DNA of 55,879 nucleotides from an uncultured Prevotella sp. (lineage in GTDB: Bacteria; Bacteroidota; Bacteroidia; Bacteroidales; Bacteroidaceae), in assembly GCA_937895845.1 (NCBI GenBank), contig CALBLK010000011.1, positions 1 through 55,879 of the forward strand. The letters run 5' to 3'. The stretch's first letter is position 1, and each line of letters opens with the position of its first letter. The translations under genes were made by a program, and so were the position numbers. The notes under the pieces were generated by a model that was given only the letters and a program-made list of their open reading frames with translations, was not told the origin of the DNA and did not search any database. Below are positions 33,432 through 41,945 of this stretch, one piece after another.

Positions 33432-35739
33432 ACTCTCACTTAGCCAGCAGGCGGCAGTCACCTATTGTGACGGTCCGCAGTTGGTGATTGCTGGCGCGGG
33501 TTCGGGCAAGACGCGTGTCCTCACGCACAAGATAGCATTTCTATTAAGAGAGGGGATGCCTTCGTTTAATATTCTTGCCCTGACGTTTACCAACAAGGCG
33601 GCACGCGAGATGAAAGAGCGTGTTGTCAGCCTGGTCGGTAACGACGAGGCTCGCTATCTGAACATGGGCACGTTCCATTCTGTCTTTTCACGCATCCTCA
33701 GGGCTGAAAGTCAGTTGCTGGGCTACACCAGACAGTTTACCATTTACGACCAAAACGACTCTCGCTCGTTGGTGAAGGCCATCATCAAGGAAATGGGCCT
33801 TGACAAAGACAAAGCCTATACCCCTGCATCGGTGGCCGACCGTATCAGTATGGCCAAGAACCGTCTGCTGCTGCCACAGGCCTATGCAGCCAGTCTGCGC
33901 ACTGTACAGGCTGATGCCGAGCGAAAACAGCCGGCAGTCAAAGACATCTATTTCCGCTATGTGGAGCGTTGCCGGAAAGCCAATGCCATGGACTTTGACG
34001 ACCTGCTTGTAAACACCTATTTGCTGTTTGACACCCATGAGGATGTGAGAAAGCGTTATGTTGAACGTTTCCATTATGTACTGGTCGACGAGTATCAGGA
34101 CACCAACGGGGTGCAGCAGGCTATCCTGTGGCAACTGACGCGTGAGCGTCAGCGCCTGTGTGTGGTAGGTGATGATGCCCAGAGCATTTACAGCTTCCGG
34201 GGAGCCAACATTGATAACATTCTTGAATTTACCCGGAAGTATGACCATGCCAAGCTTTTCAAACTCGAACAGAACTACCGGTCAACACGGGCTATTGTCA
34301 ACGCTGCGAACGGCTTGATTAGCCACAATGTCAGGCAGATACCCAAACAGTCGTTCAGTGACAACGAGGATGGAGAACCTTTGCGACTTCATGTGACGTA
34401 TAGCGACAAGGAAGAGGCCATACTGGTGAGCAGGAGGATAAGGCAGCTTTGCGAGCGGGAGTATAAGTTTGATGACATAGCCATCCTTTATCGCACAAAC
34501 TCACAGAGCCGCAGTTTCGAGGAGTGTTTCCGCAAGGAAAGCATCCCCTATCATATTGTGGGAGGACTGAGTTTCTACCAGCGTAAAGAAATCAAGGATA
34601 TTATCGCCTATTTCAGACTGGTGGTCAACCCGGATGACGAGGAAGCCTTTAAGCGAGTGGTCAATTATCCCACGCGAGGTATAGGGCCAACAACAGTGTC
34701 GCGCTTGATGGAGGCTGTCTCCAACTCGGGTGTGGGGCTGTGGACTGTGATGTCCAACCCGCAGGCTTATGCTGTGCAGGTAGGAACGGCGGCGCTGAAG
34801 AAGCTGGAACTGTTTAGACAGATGGTTGATGGCTGGCGTGCGCGAATTGATGAGGACGACGCTTATACGCTCGGGCGTGACATTGTGAAACAGAGCATGG
34901 TCAGCCGCGACATCTATTCGGGCAGCGACCCTGATGACCTGTCGCGGCAATCGAACCTGGAGGAGTTTATGGCTGCATTGCAGGACTTTGTCAAGACTCA
35001 CCGCGAAGCTGGAGATGATGAGCGTGTTGCACTGCCTTCGTTTTTGCAAGAGGTGTCATTGCTTACAGACCAGGATACGACGGATAGTGATGATGACAGT
35101 CCAAAGGTGACCATGATGACCATTCACAGCGCCAAAGGGCTGGAATTTCCAGTCGTATTTATCGTGGGCGTGGAGGAAAACATATTCCCCTCCCCCCGGA
35201 GCTGTGACAGTGTCAGAGCACTTGAAGAGGAGCGGCGGTTGCTTTATGTGGCTATAACGCGGGCAGAACGGCTTTGCGTGCTCACGTGTGCTCAGAACCG
35301 TTTCCGCTTCGGTCGGATGGAGTACGACACTCCGTCACGCTTCTTGAGCGATTTCGCGCCGGGCACGCTCAAGGGCTTTGACTGGTCATCCGTGCAGCCA
35401 AATGCGTTCTCTCCGCAGAAAGCCATGTCTGACACTTTGCAGAATGGGCCATTATCCAACTTTCACCAGCCCGAAGCTCCTGTGCAGCAGCGTATCTCAG
35501 CCCCACATTCCTGGCGCAGGGTGCAGCAGGAACTGCGACCGAAAGACGGAGCCAGGCCCGCAGGGCAGGAGCGCAGCGAGTTGGAAGGCGCTGTTATAGA
35601 ACATGAGCGTTTTGGAAGGGGTAGGGTTGTCAAGGTTGATGGTGAAGGCGAGAACACCAAGGCCAAGGTTGAGTTTGAACAGGCTGGTACTAAGCAGCTG
35701 CTGCTCAAGTTTGCCAGATTTACAGTGGTCAAGGCATAG
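33424..35739 (+). CDS. UvrD/PcrA-family ATP-dependent DNA helicase
   Basis: A superfamily 1 helicase of about 771 residues that unwinds DNA 3' to 5' in repair and replication restart. Motifs in order: I AGAGSGKT, Ia TFTNKAAREMKER, II LVDEYQDTN, III GDDAQSIYSFRGA, IV EQNYRST, V MTIHSAKGLEFPVVFI, VI EERRLLYVAITRAE. The C-terminal Tudor-like domain is complete (VIEHERFGRGRVVKVDG). The ATG at 33424 starts the conserved NELSLSQQAAV. The frame is open further upstream only because it overlaps the previous gene. Confidence 0.94.
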   Translation: MNELSLSQQAAVTYCDGPQLVIAGAGSGKTRVLTHKIAFLLREGMPSFNILALTFTNKAAREMKERVVSLVGNDEARYLNMGTFHSVFSRILRAESQLLGYTRQFTIYDQNDSRSLVKAIIKEMGLDKDKAYTPASVADRISMAKNRLLLPQAYAASLRTVQADAERKQPAVKDIYFRYVERCRKANAMDFDDLLVNTYLLFDTHEDVRKRYVERFHYVLVDEYQDTNGVQQAILWQLTRERQRLCVVGDDAQSIYSFRGANIDNILEFTRKYDHAKLFKLEQNYRSTRAIVNAANGLISHNVRQIPKQSFSDNEDGEPLRLHVTYSDKEEAILVSRRIRQLCEREYKFDDIAILYRTNSQSRSFEECFRKESIPYHIVGGLSFYQRKEIKDIIAYFRLVVNPDDEEAFKRVVNYPTRGIGPTTVSRLMEAVSNSGVGLWTVMSNPQAYAVQVGTAALKKLELFRQMVDGWRARIDEDDAYTLGRDIVKQSMVSRDIYSGSDPDDLSRQSNLEEFMAALQDFVKTHREAGDDERVALPSFLQEVSLLTDQDTTDSDDDSPKVTMMTIHSAKGLEFPVVFIVGVEENIFPSPRSCDSVRALEEERRLLYVAITRAERLCVLTCAQNRFRFGRMEYDTPSRFLSDFAPGTLKGFDWSSVQPNAFSPQKAMSDTLQNGPLSNFHQPEAPVQQRISAPHSWRRVQQELRPKDGARPAGQERSELEGAVIEHERFGRGRVVKVDGEGENTKAKVEFEQAGTKQLLLKFARFTVVKA

Positions 35740-35766
35740 GGAGGAAAGGTTGGTTAAAGGGTAGAT

Positions 35767-35797
35767 TTGCTCATTCCGTATAATTTGTGTAATTTTG
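35767..35797 (+). promoter_or_regulatory. Promoter of the DUF3078 gene, apparently leaderless
   Basis: TTG (35767-35769), a 20-nt spacer and TAATTTTG (35790-35797). The ATG at 35803 lies where transcription would start, so the mRNA may have no leader. Confidence 0.65.
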
Positions 35798-35802
35798 CAT
35801 GC

Positions 35803-37137
35803 ATGGACAACCGAAGAATAAAATTTGCAAGAATAGTGTTGGTGTTGATGTTGCTGGGGACTTTTTCGTCCGAGATGGTTGCACAGAGGCATCGTAACAG
35901 CACGAGAAGCAAAACAGACACGCTGGCATTGATGAAAAGATATGCGGATTCGCTGGCCATTTATCAGTACAGGTCAGATTCTGTCTTTTCGGATCTGGCG
36001 CAGTCGGGAACGGCCCTCTCGCAAGAAAGAGATGGGCGATTGTACCGTCTCTTCCTTCCGCTGACCTTTTATCATAACCCGGTGACCGAACTGTTGGCCA
36101 TCCGCCAGAAACGTTCTGACAGCGTGGATGAGGTGGAGAGTGAGGTGGACAATGCCTTGATGAATATCTACCTGCACCGACCCGACTTGGTGCAGAATGA
36201 CGAGTCTCATCTGAAAAAGGCGGGGTCTGTGCGGAAAGACATTGAGATGAAAGTGAGGCAAAACGTGGAACTTGCCGACAAAGCCGCTCCTGTGGCAGAC
36301 GAACTGTTGCCTGTTGAAACAGAATTGGTAATCAGAAAACCCAACTTCTGGACATTTTCAGGAGACAACGCCCTGCAGTTCTTGCAGAACTACGTGTCGG
36401 ACAACTGGTACAAGGGCGGTGAAAGCAGCTACTCTATGGTGGCGAGCCTGACACTGAATGCCAATTATAACAACAAGCAGAGGCTGAAAGTTGACAACAG
36501 GCTGGAGCTCAAGTTGGGATTCCAGAACTCAAGGGGGGACACATTACACCGTTTCAAGGCTAACAACGACTTGATTCGCTATACAGGAAAGGTGGGGCTT
36601 CAAGCTGCCAAGCATTGGTATTACTCGTTGCAATTGCTCGCATATACCCAGTTTACCCAGGGCTTGAGGAGCAATGACTCCAAGGTTTACTCGGACTTTA
36701 TGTCACCTTTTAACCTCAACCTCGGTCTGGGTATGGACTACGCACTGAGCACATCGAACAGGCGCCTGACGGGGAATGTCAATCTGTCGTTGCTGTCTTT
36801 CAATTTCAAATATGTTGACCGTTCTGACTTGGCAGCGCGAAATGGCATTGCCGGTGGCCGGCATCACACGCTGGAGGAGTTTGGTTCGCAGATAACGTCC
36901 AATATAGTTTGGAAAATATCGAACCAGGTTTCATGGAAATCGCGTTTCTATATGTACACGACCTACAAGAAGGTGCTGATGGAATGGGAGAACACCATCT
37001 CGTTGGCGGTCAGCCGGTTTATTTCAGCTAATATCTTCCTCTATCCGCGTTTTGACGATTCCAGAAAGTCGGATGACAAACTGCATTACTTGCAGTTTAA
37101 TGAATACAGCTCGTTGGGATTCTCTTATTCTTTTTGA
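35803..37137 (+). CDS. DUF3078 outer-membrane-like protein
   Basis: A protein of about 444 residues from the ATG at 35803. The N-terminal signal peptide (about residues 8-27, LVLMLLGTFSSEMVAQ) is followed by a soluble region and, from about residue 190, a domain with alternating beta strands. That domain contains FWTFSGDNALQFLQNYVSDNWYKGGESSYSMVASL and matches the DUF3078 family, a Bacteroidota outer-membrane beta-barrel-like family of unknown function. The final residue is aromatic (SLGFSYSF), a typical outer membrane protein ending. It is convergent with the exopolysaccharide operon. Confidence 0.82.
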   Translation: MDNRRIKFARIVLVLMLLGTFSSEMVAQRHRNSTRSKTDTLALMKRYADSLAIYQYRSDSVFSDLAQSGTALSQERDGRLYRLFLPLTFYHNPVTELLAIRQKRSDSVDEVESEVDNALMNIYLHRPDLVQNDESHLKKAGSVRKDIEMKVRQNVELADKAAPVADELLPVETELVIRKPNFWTFSGDNALQFLQNYVSDNWYKGGESSYSMVASLTLNANYNNKQRLKVDNRLELKLGFQNSRGDTLHRFKANNDLIRYTGKVGLQAAKHWYYSLQLLAYTQFTQGLRSNDSKVYSDFMSPFNLNLGLGMDYALSTSNRRLTGNVNLSLLSFNFKYVDRSDLAARNGIAGGRHHTLEEFGSQITSNIVWKISNQVSWKSRFYMYTTYKKVLMEWENTISLAVSRFISANIFLYPRFDDSRKSDDKLHYLQFNEYSSLGFSYSF

Positions 37138-37181
37138 TTGTGCTGGCACATTCGCTTGAGTCCTTCTTTTGCCTTTCCCCC

Positions 37182-38363
37182 TCACTTGTTGTGTCTGGTA
37201 TGGATGAAATTCTTGTTGTTCCGGTCTAACCGGTGAAGGCTTGTCAGCATTTTCCATACCAAGTGGGGCAGGATGAAGATATGACTCCGCACAGCCTTGC
37301 TGCGTAGTTGGGACGGAATGGCAATGACAAGTGAAACGAGTAAGATTAAAAACAATATCCACCATTTTGCACTCCACACGGGAACAAACAACAGGGTGGC
37401 AACAGCCAGAAACAGGGTGCCGACCAAAAGAATGCTCCGGGGAATGAGAGCCTGTTGCAGTGTCTTGTCTATCAGGTTGATGTTGCCCGACCTGATGGCT
37501 CTGGGTAGCTGTGGCAGCAGACTTAGAAGACTTTGCAACTGGGCTGACATCCATCTAAGGCGCTGCTGCTGGAAATTGTCTTGATTGCTGACTTTCTCAT
37601 CGTACACGGGAATATGCGCCGCATATTTGATAAAGATTTTCTGCTGGAGCAGAAGATTTTCTAACTCACGGTCTTCGCCAGCTGTGCTCAGCTTGTCTGC
37701 ATGCTCGCTGAACCACCGGGCGTCAAAACACATTCCTGACCCTATCAGTGCCGAAGACAGGCCGATGTAATTGTGGGCCTTGCGGAAGACAGTGTTGTTT
37801 ATCTCTTCGCTTATACCGTCAAGGACGGCTATGTTGCTGTCGCTGTTCTTGGCGCACCTGTGACATTGAATGGCTTTGTAGCCTTTCTGACAAACATGGT
37901 TCAGCAGGGTAAGAAAGTCTCTGCTGACGACATTGTCAGCGTCAAGGATGACAATCTGGTCGAACCGTGTGGTATCTATCTTGCTGACTGCATACTGCAA
38001 TGCCTTGGCTTTTGTGCTTGTACCCTGCTTAAAAGTTGGTGTGAGCAGTTGCAGTGGCCGAAGGCGGAGCTTGGCATTGGTAGCTTCTGACATATGGTCG
38101 GAGATGACAGCCAACTGGTAAAGTTCCTTGGGGTAGTCCTGTCCAAGAAAGGTGTCGGCTGAGCTAATAATGACTCGGTCTTCCTTATAGGCAGGCATCA
38201 GGATGAGAAACCTGCTGGAGGGGGTGGGGCTGACCATCGCATCATCGTCCGGCGTGCGCTTGTGAAGAAGACATACCATAGCGAAGACGAACACGTAGGC
38301 GGTTGAATAAGCCATCGGCAACCAGAGGGTGATGTCTATGATGTGCAGGACTTGCCAAAGCAT
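37182..38363 (-). CDS. Membrane-bound GT2 glycosyltransferase (last gene of EPS operon)
   Basis: A protein of about 393 residues with an N-terminal membrane helix (LWLPMAYSTAYVFVFAMVCLL), a GT2 catalytic domain and two or three C-terminal helices (RSILLVGTLFLAVATLLFVPV). Catalytic landmarks are ILDADNVV (the DxD), AGEDRELE (the ED) and QQQRLRWMSAQ (the QxxRW motif), typical of processive synthases such as hyaluronan, cellulose or poly-GlcNAc types. The start is the ATG at 38361-38363, 5 nt after the upstream gene; a longer frame would overlap that gene. It is a close relative of its neighbour and probably arose by tandem duplication. Confidence 0.87.
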   Translation of the reverse strand: MLWQVLHIIDITLWLPMAYSTAYVFVFAMVCLLHKRTPDDDAMVSPTPSSRFLILMPAYKEDRVIISSADTFLGQDYPKELYQLAVISDHMSEATNAKLRLRPLQLLTPTFKQGTSTKAKALQYAVSKIDTTRFDQIVILDADNVVSRDFLTLLNHVCQKGYKAIQCHRCAKNSDSNIAVLDGISEEINNTVFRKAHNYIGLSSALIGSGMCFDARWFSEHADKLSTAGEDRELENLLLQQKIFIKYAAHIPVYDEKVSNQDNFQQQRLRWMSAQLQSLLSLLPQLPRAIRSGNINLIDKTLQQALIPRSILLVGTLFLAVATLLFVPVWSAKWWILFLILLVSLVIAIPSQLRSKAVRSHIFILPHLVWKMLTSLHRLDRNNKNFIHTRHNK

Positions 38364-38368
38364 CTCAG

Positions 38369-39535
38369 TCAATTGTTTTTGTTTATGAACTTTTTCTTCC
38401 TTCTGGCTATATGCAGTATGTTGAAGATGGAGGAAATGAGAATAAATGGAGCTTTGAGGAATGACTTGTCCCATTGCTTGTCAACGAGATAGTCGGGCGT
38501 AGCCATCGCAAAGACAAAGATGATGAAGGCGAACATGGCCCACCACTTTACCGCAAGCGTAAAGTAAATGAAAGGTAACACCATGCTCATCGTGATAATG
38601 ATGGCCATCATCACTGTGCGGGGCACCAGCATCCATTGGATGATTTTGTCCACTAAGTCGTATTTCTTGTTAATAAGAGCAACAGGAAGATACTTGATGC
38701 TTGACAGTGTCATGTGAAACTGTGTGGAGGCCCAGCGGCCACGCTGCCTGTTAAAGTCATCCGTCTTCCGGGTCTTTTCGTCATAAACCAATATGTTGTC
38801 AAAGTAGTCAACAAAAATTCGCTGGCGCATGAGCAAGGCCTCCAATTCCTTGTCCTCCCATGCAGTGTCGACTTTGACGATGTTCTGTTTGAACCAATTG
38901 AAGTCAAAGGCCATCCCCGAGCCTGAGATGGCCGATGAAAAGCCCAGTGTGACATGCCCGCGGCGGAAGATGGAGTTGTTTATCTCCTCAAAGATGGCGT
39001 CAAGGTTGGCTGCTGCTGTGTCACGGTTCTTGGACACGCGGTGAACCTGTATGGCCTTTGTGCCAGCTGCTTCGTAGGCATCATTTACCTCTTCCAGAAA
39101 CTCTGGTAGCACGATGTTGTCTGCATCAAGAATAACGGCAATATCATATATTTTAAACTGTGGCAGATTGTTGATGGCATATTGAAGAGACCTGGCTTTG
39201 GTGCTGTTGCTGAAATTTGGGGTGAGCAGTGTGACGGGGAACTGTGCCAGCTGGAAATTGGTAATCTCTTGTTGGTGGTCGGAGATAACCGTAACGTCAA
39301 ACAGACGCTGTGGGTAGGTCTGCCCGAGTATGGCCTTGACTGTCGGGATAATGGTATGGTCACGCTTGTAGGATGGTATGAGAACAATAAACCTGTTCTT
39401 GCGCTTGGCTTGCGGAAGGGTGGCGTGGCGGCTGAATAGTGAGGCCACAGTGAACACTGTCATGTACGCAGCAGTAAGGGCCACAACGACAAACAGTACA
39501 GTGTCAATGGTATATATGATAATCCAAAAATTCAT
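38369..39535 (-). CDS. Membrane-bound GT2 glycosyltransferase
   Basis: A 388-residue protein with the same architecture as the next gene: N-terminal helix (TIDTVLFVVVALTAAYMTVFTV), GT2 domain and C-terminal helices (MMAIIITMSMVLPFIYFTLAV). ILDADNIVLPEF, WEDKELEALL and NRQRGRWASTQ carry the DxD, ED and QxxRW motifs. The sugar donor and product are unknown. Its ATG overlaps the upstream GT2 stop as ATGA, so the two are translationally coupled. It probably extends or initiates the polymer on the cytoplasmic side. Confidence 0.88.
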   Translation of the reverse strand: MNFWIIIYTIDTVLFVVVALTAAYMTVFTVASLFSRHATLPQAKRKNRFIVLIPSYKRDHTIIPTVKAILGQTYPQRLFDVTVISDHQQEITNFQLAQFPVTLLTPNFSNSTKARSLQYAINNLPQFKIYDIAVILDADNIVLPEFLEEVNDAYEAAGTKAIQVHRVSKNRDTAAANLDAIFEEINNSIFRRGHVTLGFSSAISGSGMAFDFNWFKQNIVKVDTAWEDKELEALLMRQRIFVDYFDNILVYDEKTRKTDDFNRQRGRWASTQFHMTLSSIKYLPVALINKKYDLVDKIIQWMLVPRTVMMAIIITMSMVLPFIYFTLAVKWWAMFAFIIFVFAMATPDYLVDKQWDKSFLKAPFILISSIFNILHIARRKKKFINKNN

Positions 39536-40431
39536 AGTTTGTCTTTTGTAATCTTGAATATGAAATGTAGCAGTCCTCTTAATACAGACCGCGCATTGTC
39601 AAAACGTTTTCTGCGTAATTGGCGCAGAATGTTGACAGGAATGGCCACTGCTATTTGGTATCCGATTGACAGCGCAACCGTGTGTGCTGGTAGGTTGCGA
39701 CAGGCGAAGAGAAGGCGGCTTCTCGTGGAATAGTAATTTTTCAACGGACTGTCCATGCCAGTGCTCTGACTCTCTTTGTGAAAGACGACACAGTCGGGTT
39801 CATACCATAACTTGTAACCAGCCTCGCGAAGGCGGACGGACCAGTCAAGTTCCTCGTAATAGAGGAAATAGCAAACGGGCATGTTTCCTGCCTTGTCTAT
39901 GGCTGAACGCTTGACTAACATAGCAGCTCCATGCAGATAAGGGGTAGGGTGCGCTTTATCATACTGGCCATGGTCTTGCTCGCCAAAGCCAATGGCCATG
40001 TTCCTTAGCGTGATGGGTGACAGTTGGGTGTAGCCTGCATACTGCAAGTGGCGGTCGCCCAAGGAAAAACGTATCTTCGGACTCACACCTCCTATCTTTT
40101 CCGAGCTTTCCAGCCGCCCGACAAGTGCCTCGAAATTGATGCGGCTGATGGTGGTGTCATTGTTAATGAAGAGAAGATATTTGCCTCTGGCTGACTTGAT
40201 GCCGAGGTTGTTGCCCCCAGCGAAACCAAGGTTCTGCTGGCTCCTTATGACCTTTATCCACGGGTATCGCTGCGCAAGAATAGCAGCCTCGTTGTTGCGT
40301 GATGCGTTGTCGACAACAATTACTTCCGTCCTGTATGGATTGCTGCACGGAATGGAGTTTATCAATGAGCAAGTGTCATCTAACCCATTATAGTTGACCG
40401 TTATGATGGATATGTCAATGTTTCGGTACAC
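39532..40431 (-). CDS. GT2 glycosyltransferase, rhamnosyltransferase-like
   Basis: A 299-residue GT2 enzyme of the WbbL/rhamnosyltransferase type. ISIITVNYNGLDDT starts the fold. EVIVVDNASRNNE and NLGFAGGNNLGIKSARGKYLLFINNDT hold the nucleotide-sugar and metal-binding residues, and FLYYEELDWSVRLREAGY is characteristic of the group. A moderately hydrophobic C-terminal segment may associate with the membrane. It overlaps the polymerase-like gene upstream by 17 nt. The rhamnose donor is inferred from family resemblance only. Confidence 0.88.
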   Translation of the reverse strand: MYRNIDISIITVNYNGLDDTCSLINSIPCSNPYRTEVIVVDNASRNNEAAILAQRYPWIKVIRSQQNLGFAGGNNLGIKSARGKYLLFINNDTTISRINFEALVGRLESSEKIGGVSPKIRFSLGDRHLQYAGYTQLSPITLRNMAIGFGEQDHGQYDKAHPTPYLHGAAMLVKRSAIDKAGNMPVCYFLYYEELDWSVRLREAGYKLWYEPDCVVFHKESQSTGMDSPLKNYYSTRSRLLFACRNLPAHTVALSIGYQIAVAIPVNILRQLRRKRFDNARSVLRGLLHFIFKITKDKL

Positions 40432-41941
40432 GCTTTTTCTCCTCTCTCAGCCTTTTCCTCTCCTCCTGCAAGGCATAACGTTTGTTTTCTTCTTCTGTAT
40501 AGGCTTGCTCTATTGATGGAAGTAGAAAGACCAGAGACAGCCCTCCGTAAAATAGCAGGACATTGGGAAACTGCATCAGTATCTGATTGCCGTATCCGCC
40601 TAACTGGATGGCTGTGAATGCAGAGCACAGCGCTCCACCGATGCCTCGCAGAGAGTTGTTCTTGAGCTGGAAGAACACAATCCAGCAGGCTCCCAAGAGC
40701 ATGATGCAGGTTATGATGACAAAAACTGTAATGCCAACTGTGCCAGTGTGTACCCAGATAAACACATATTCTGAGTCTGGAGGTATGGTTGACAGCTTTC
40801 TGAACTTGTTGTTGGCGGGCACGTTCTCATAGCCAATGCCGATGCCAATGCCGAAAGGCGCGTCGACGATATATTTCTTGATTGCGGTTTTGTTGATGTC
40901 GCGTACGCCGGCTGATGCATCATTCTTGTTGAATGCAGAGCGCATTCGGCGTATCATAGAGTTCCCGTTCCCTATTGTTGTAAAAGCCAGCATAAATACC
41001 AGTAAGCCGAATACAACAGCCAGTGGAACGGCAATTTTGAAAGATTTGGAGAGCACAATATAAACCATGAACCCTGCAATCATGCAGAAAATGGCTGTTC
41101 GGGTCCCCGATGAGAACATGGCCCATGTACAGGCGACACCGGCAAGTAAAAAGAAAATCTTGTCCTTGCGGATGCGTGAGGTAAGCCCAACAACATAGAA
41201 ACATACAGCACTTGCTGCCATGTTGCAGCCAAAGTTGGCCGCATCGCTGAATACGGAGAAGTAGCGCACAACGCCGTTGACCATGTGGGTGCGTGCAGCA
41301 TAAACAAGAAATGCTTTTTCTGCAGATGTGAAGCCGAGGTTCTTTTGTTTCCAAGCCCACAAGGCTGCAAAGATAGACAAACAGGCCCAAGCAAAAACAA
41401 ACTGTCTGATTTTCCGTGGGTTTGATATATATATGGTGCAAACCAAGAAAGCATACATCAACTGGAACGCCATCAGGCGCGCGCCAGTGTACCATGCGCC
41501 GATGTCAATCCCCAGGCCACAGACATCATTGAACACCTCAAGGGTGCAGAAGCCACACCATGTCAGCAAGGCAATCAGCATGACATTAAGGAATCTTGCC
41601 TCAATGAACATTTTGGCATCAATGATGGCAATAGCTAACAAGATAATCTCAAATAGCTCGTTGACGATTGATATCGGAATGGGGAGATACCCGTATCTGG
41701 AGAGAAACGTAATAAAATAGTTCAAGACAAAGAGTGTCCAAAAGGTGAACATCTTAAACCTGAATGCGACGAAGATGTAAATGACGGTGACGGGAATGGC
41801 GCAGACCATTGCCATTCCTGTCAGTCCCATAGAGTAGAAAGCGTAAAGCGCCACCAAAAACAGAAGAAAAAGCAATGCTACTCTTCCTCCGTTTTCGTTC
41901 GGTGGAATGACAAACCGCTTTGCACTTGTTTTATCGTCCAT
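40415..41941 (-). CDS. O-antigen polymerase/ligase-like membrane protein
   Basis: A 508-residue polytopic membrane protein with about eleven helices and a large periplasmic loop (about residues 335-400, containing DAPFGIGIGIGYENVPANN and SEYVFIWVHTGTVG). This arrangement fits the Wzy polymerase and WaaL ligase superfamily. It ends with a highly charged cytoplasmic tail (EEENKRYALQEERKRLREEK). In this operon it most likely polymerises repeat units, though ligase activity cannot be excluded. It starts 4 nt after the Wzc-like gene. Confidence 0.83.
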   Translation of the reverse strand: MDDKTSAKRFVIPPNENGGRVALLFLLFLVALYAFYSMGLTGMAMVCAIPVTVIYIFVAFRFKMFTFWTLFVLNYFITFLSRYGYLPIPISIVNELFEIILLAIAIIDAKMFIEARFLNVMLIALLTWCGFCTLEVFNDVCGLGIDIGAWYTGARLMAFQLMYAFLVCTIYISNPRKIRQFVFAWACLSIFAALWAWKQKNLGFTSAEKAFLVYAARTHMVNGVVRYFSVFSDAANFGCNMAASAVCFYVVGLTSRIRKDKIFFLLAGVACTWAMFSSGTRTAIFCMIAGFMVYIVLSKSFKIAVPLAVVFGLLVFMLAFTTIGNGNSMIRRMRSAFNKNDASAGVRDINKTAIKKYIVDAPFGIGIGIGYENVPANNKFRKLSTIPPDSEYVFIWVHTGTVGITVFVIITCIMLLGACWIVFFQLKNNSLRGIGGALCSAFTAIQLGGYGNQILMQFPNVLLFYGGLSLVFLLPSIEQAYTEEENKRYALQEERKRLREEKKRVPKH

Positions 41942-41945
41942 TTAT

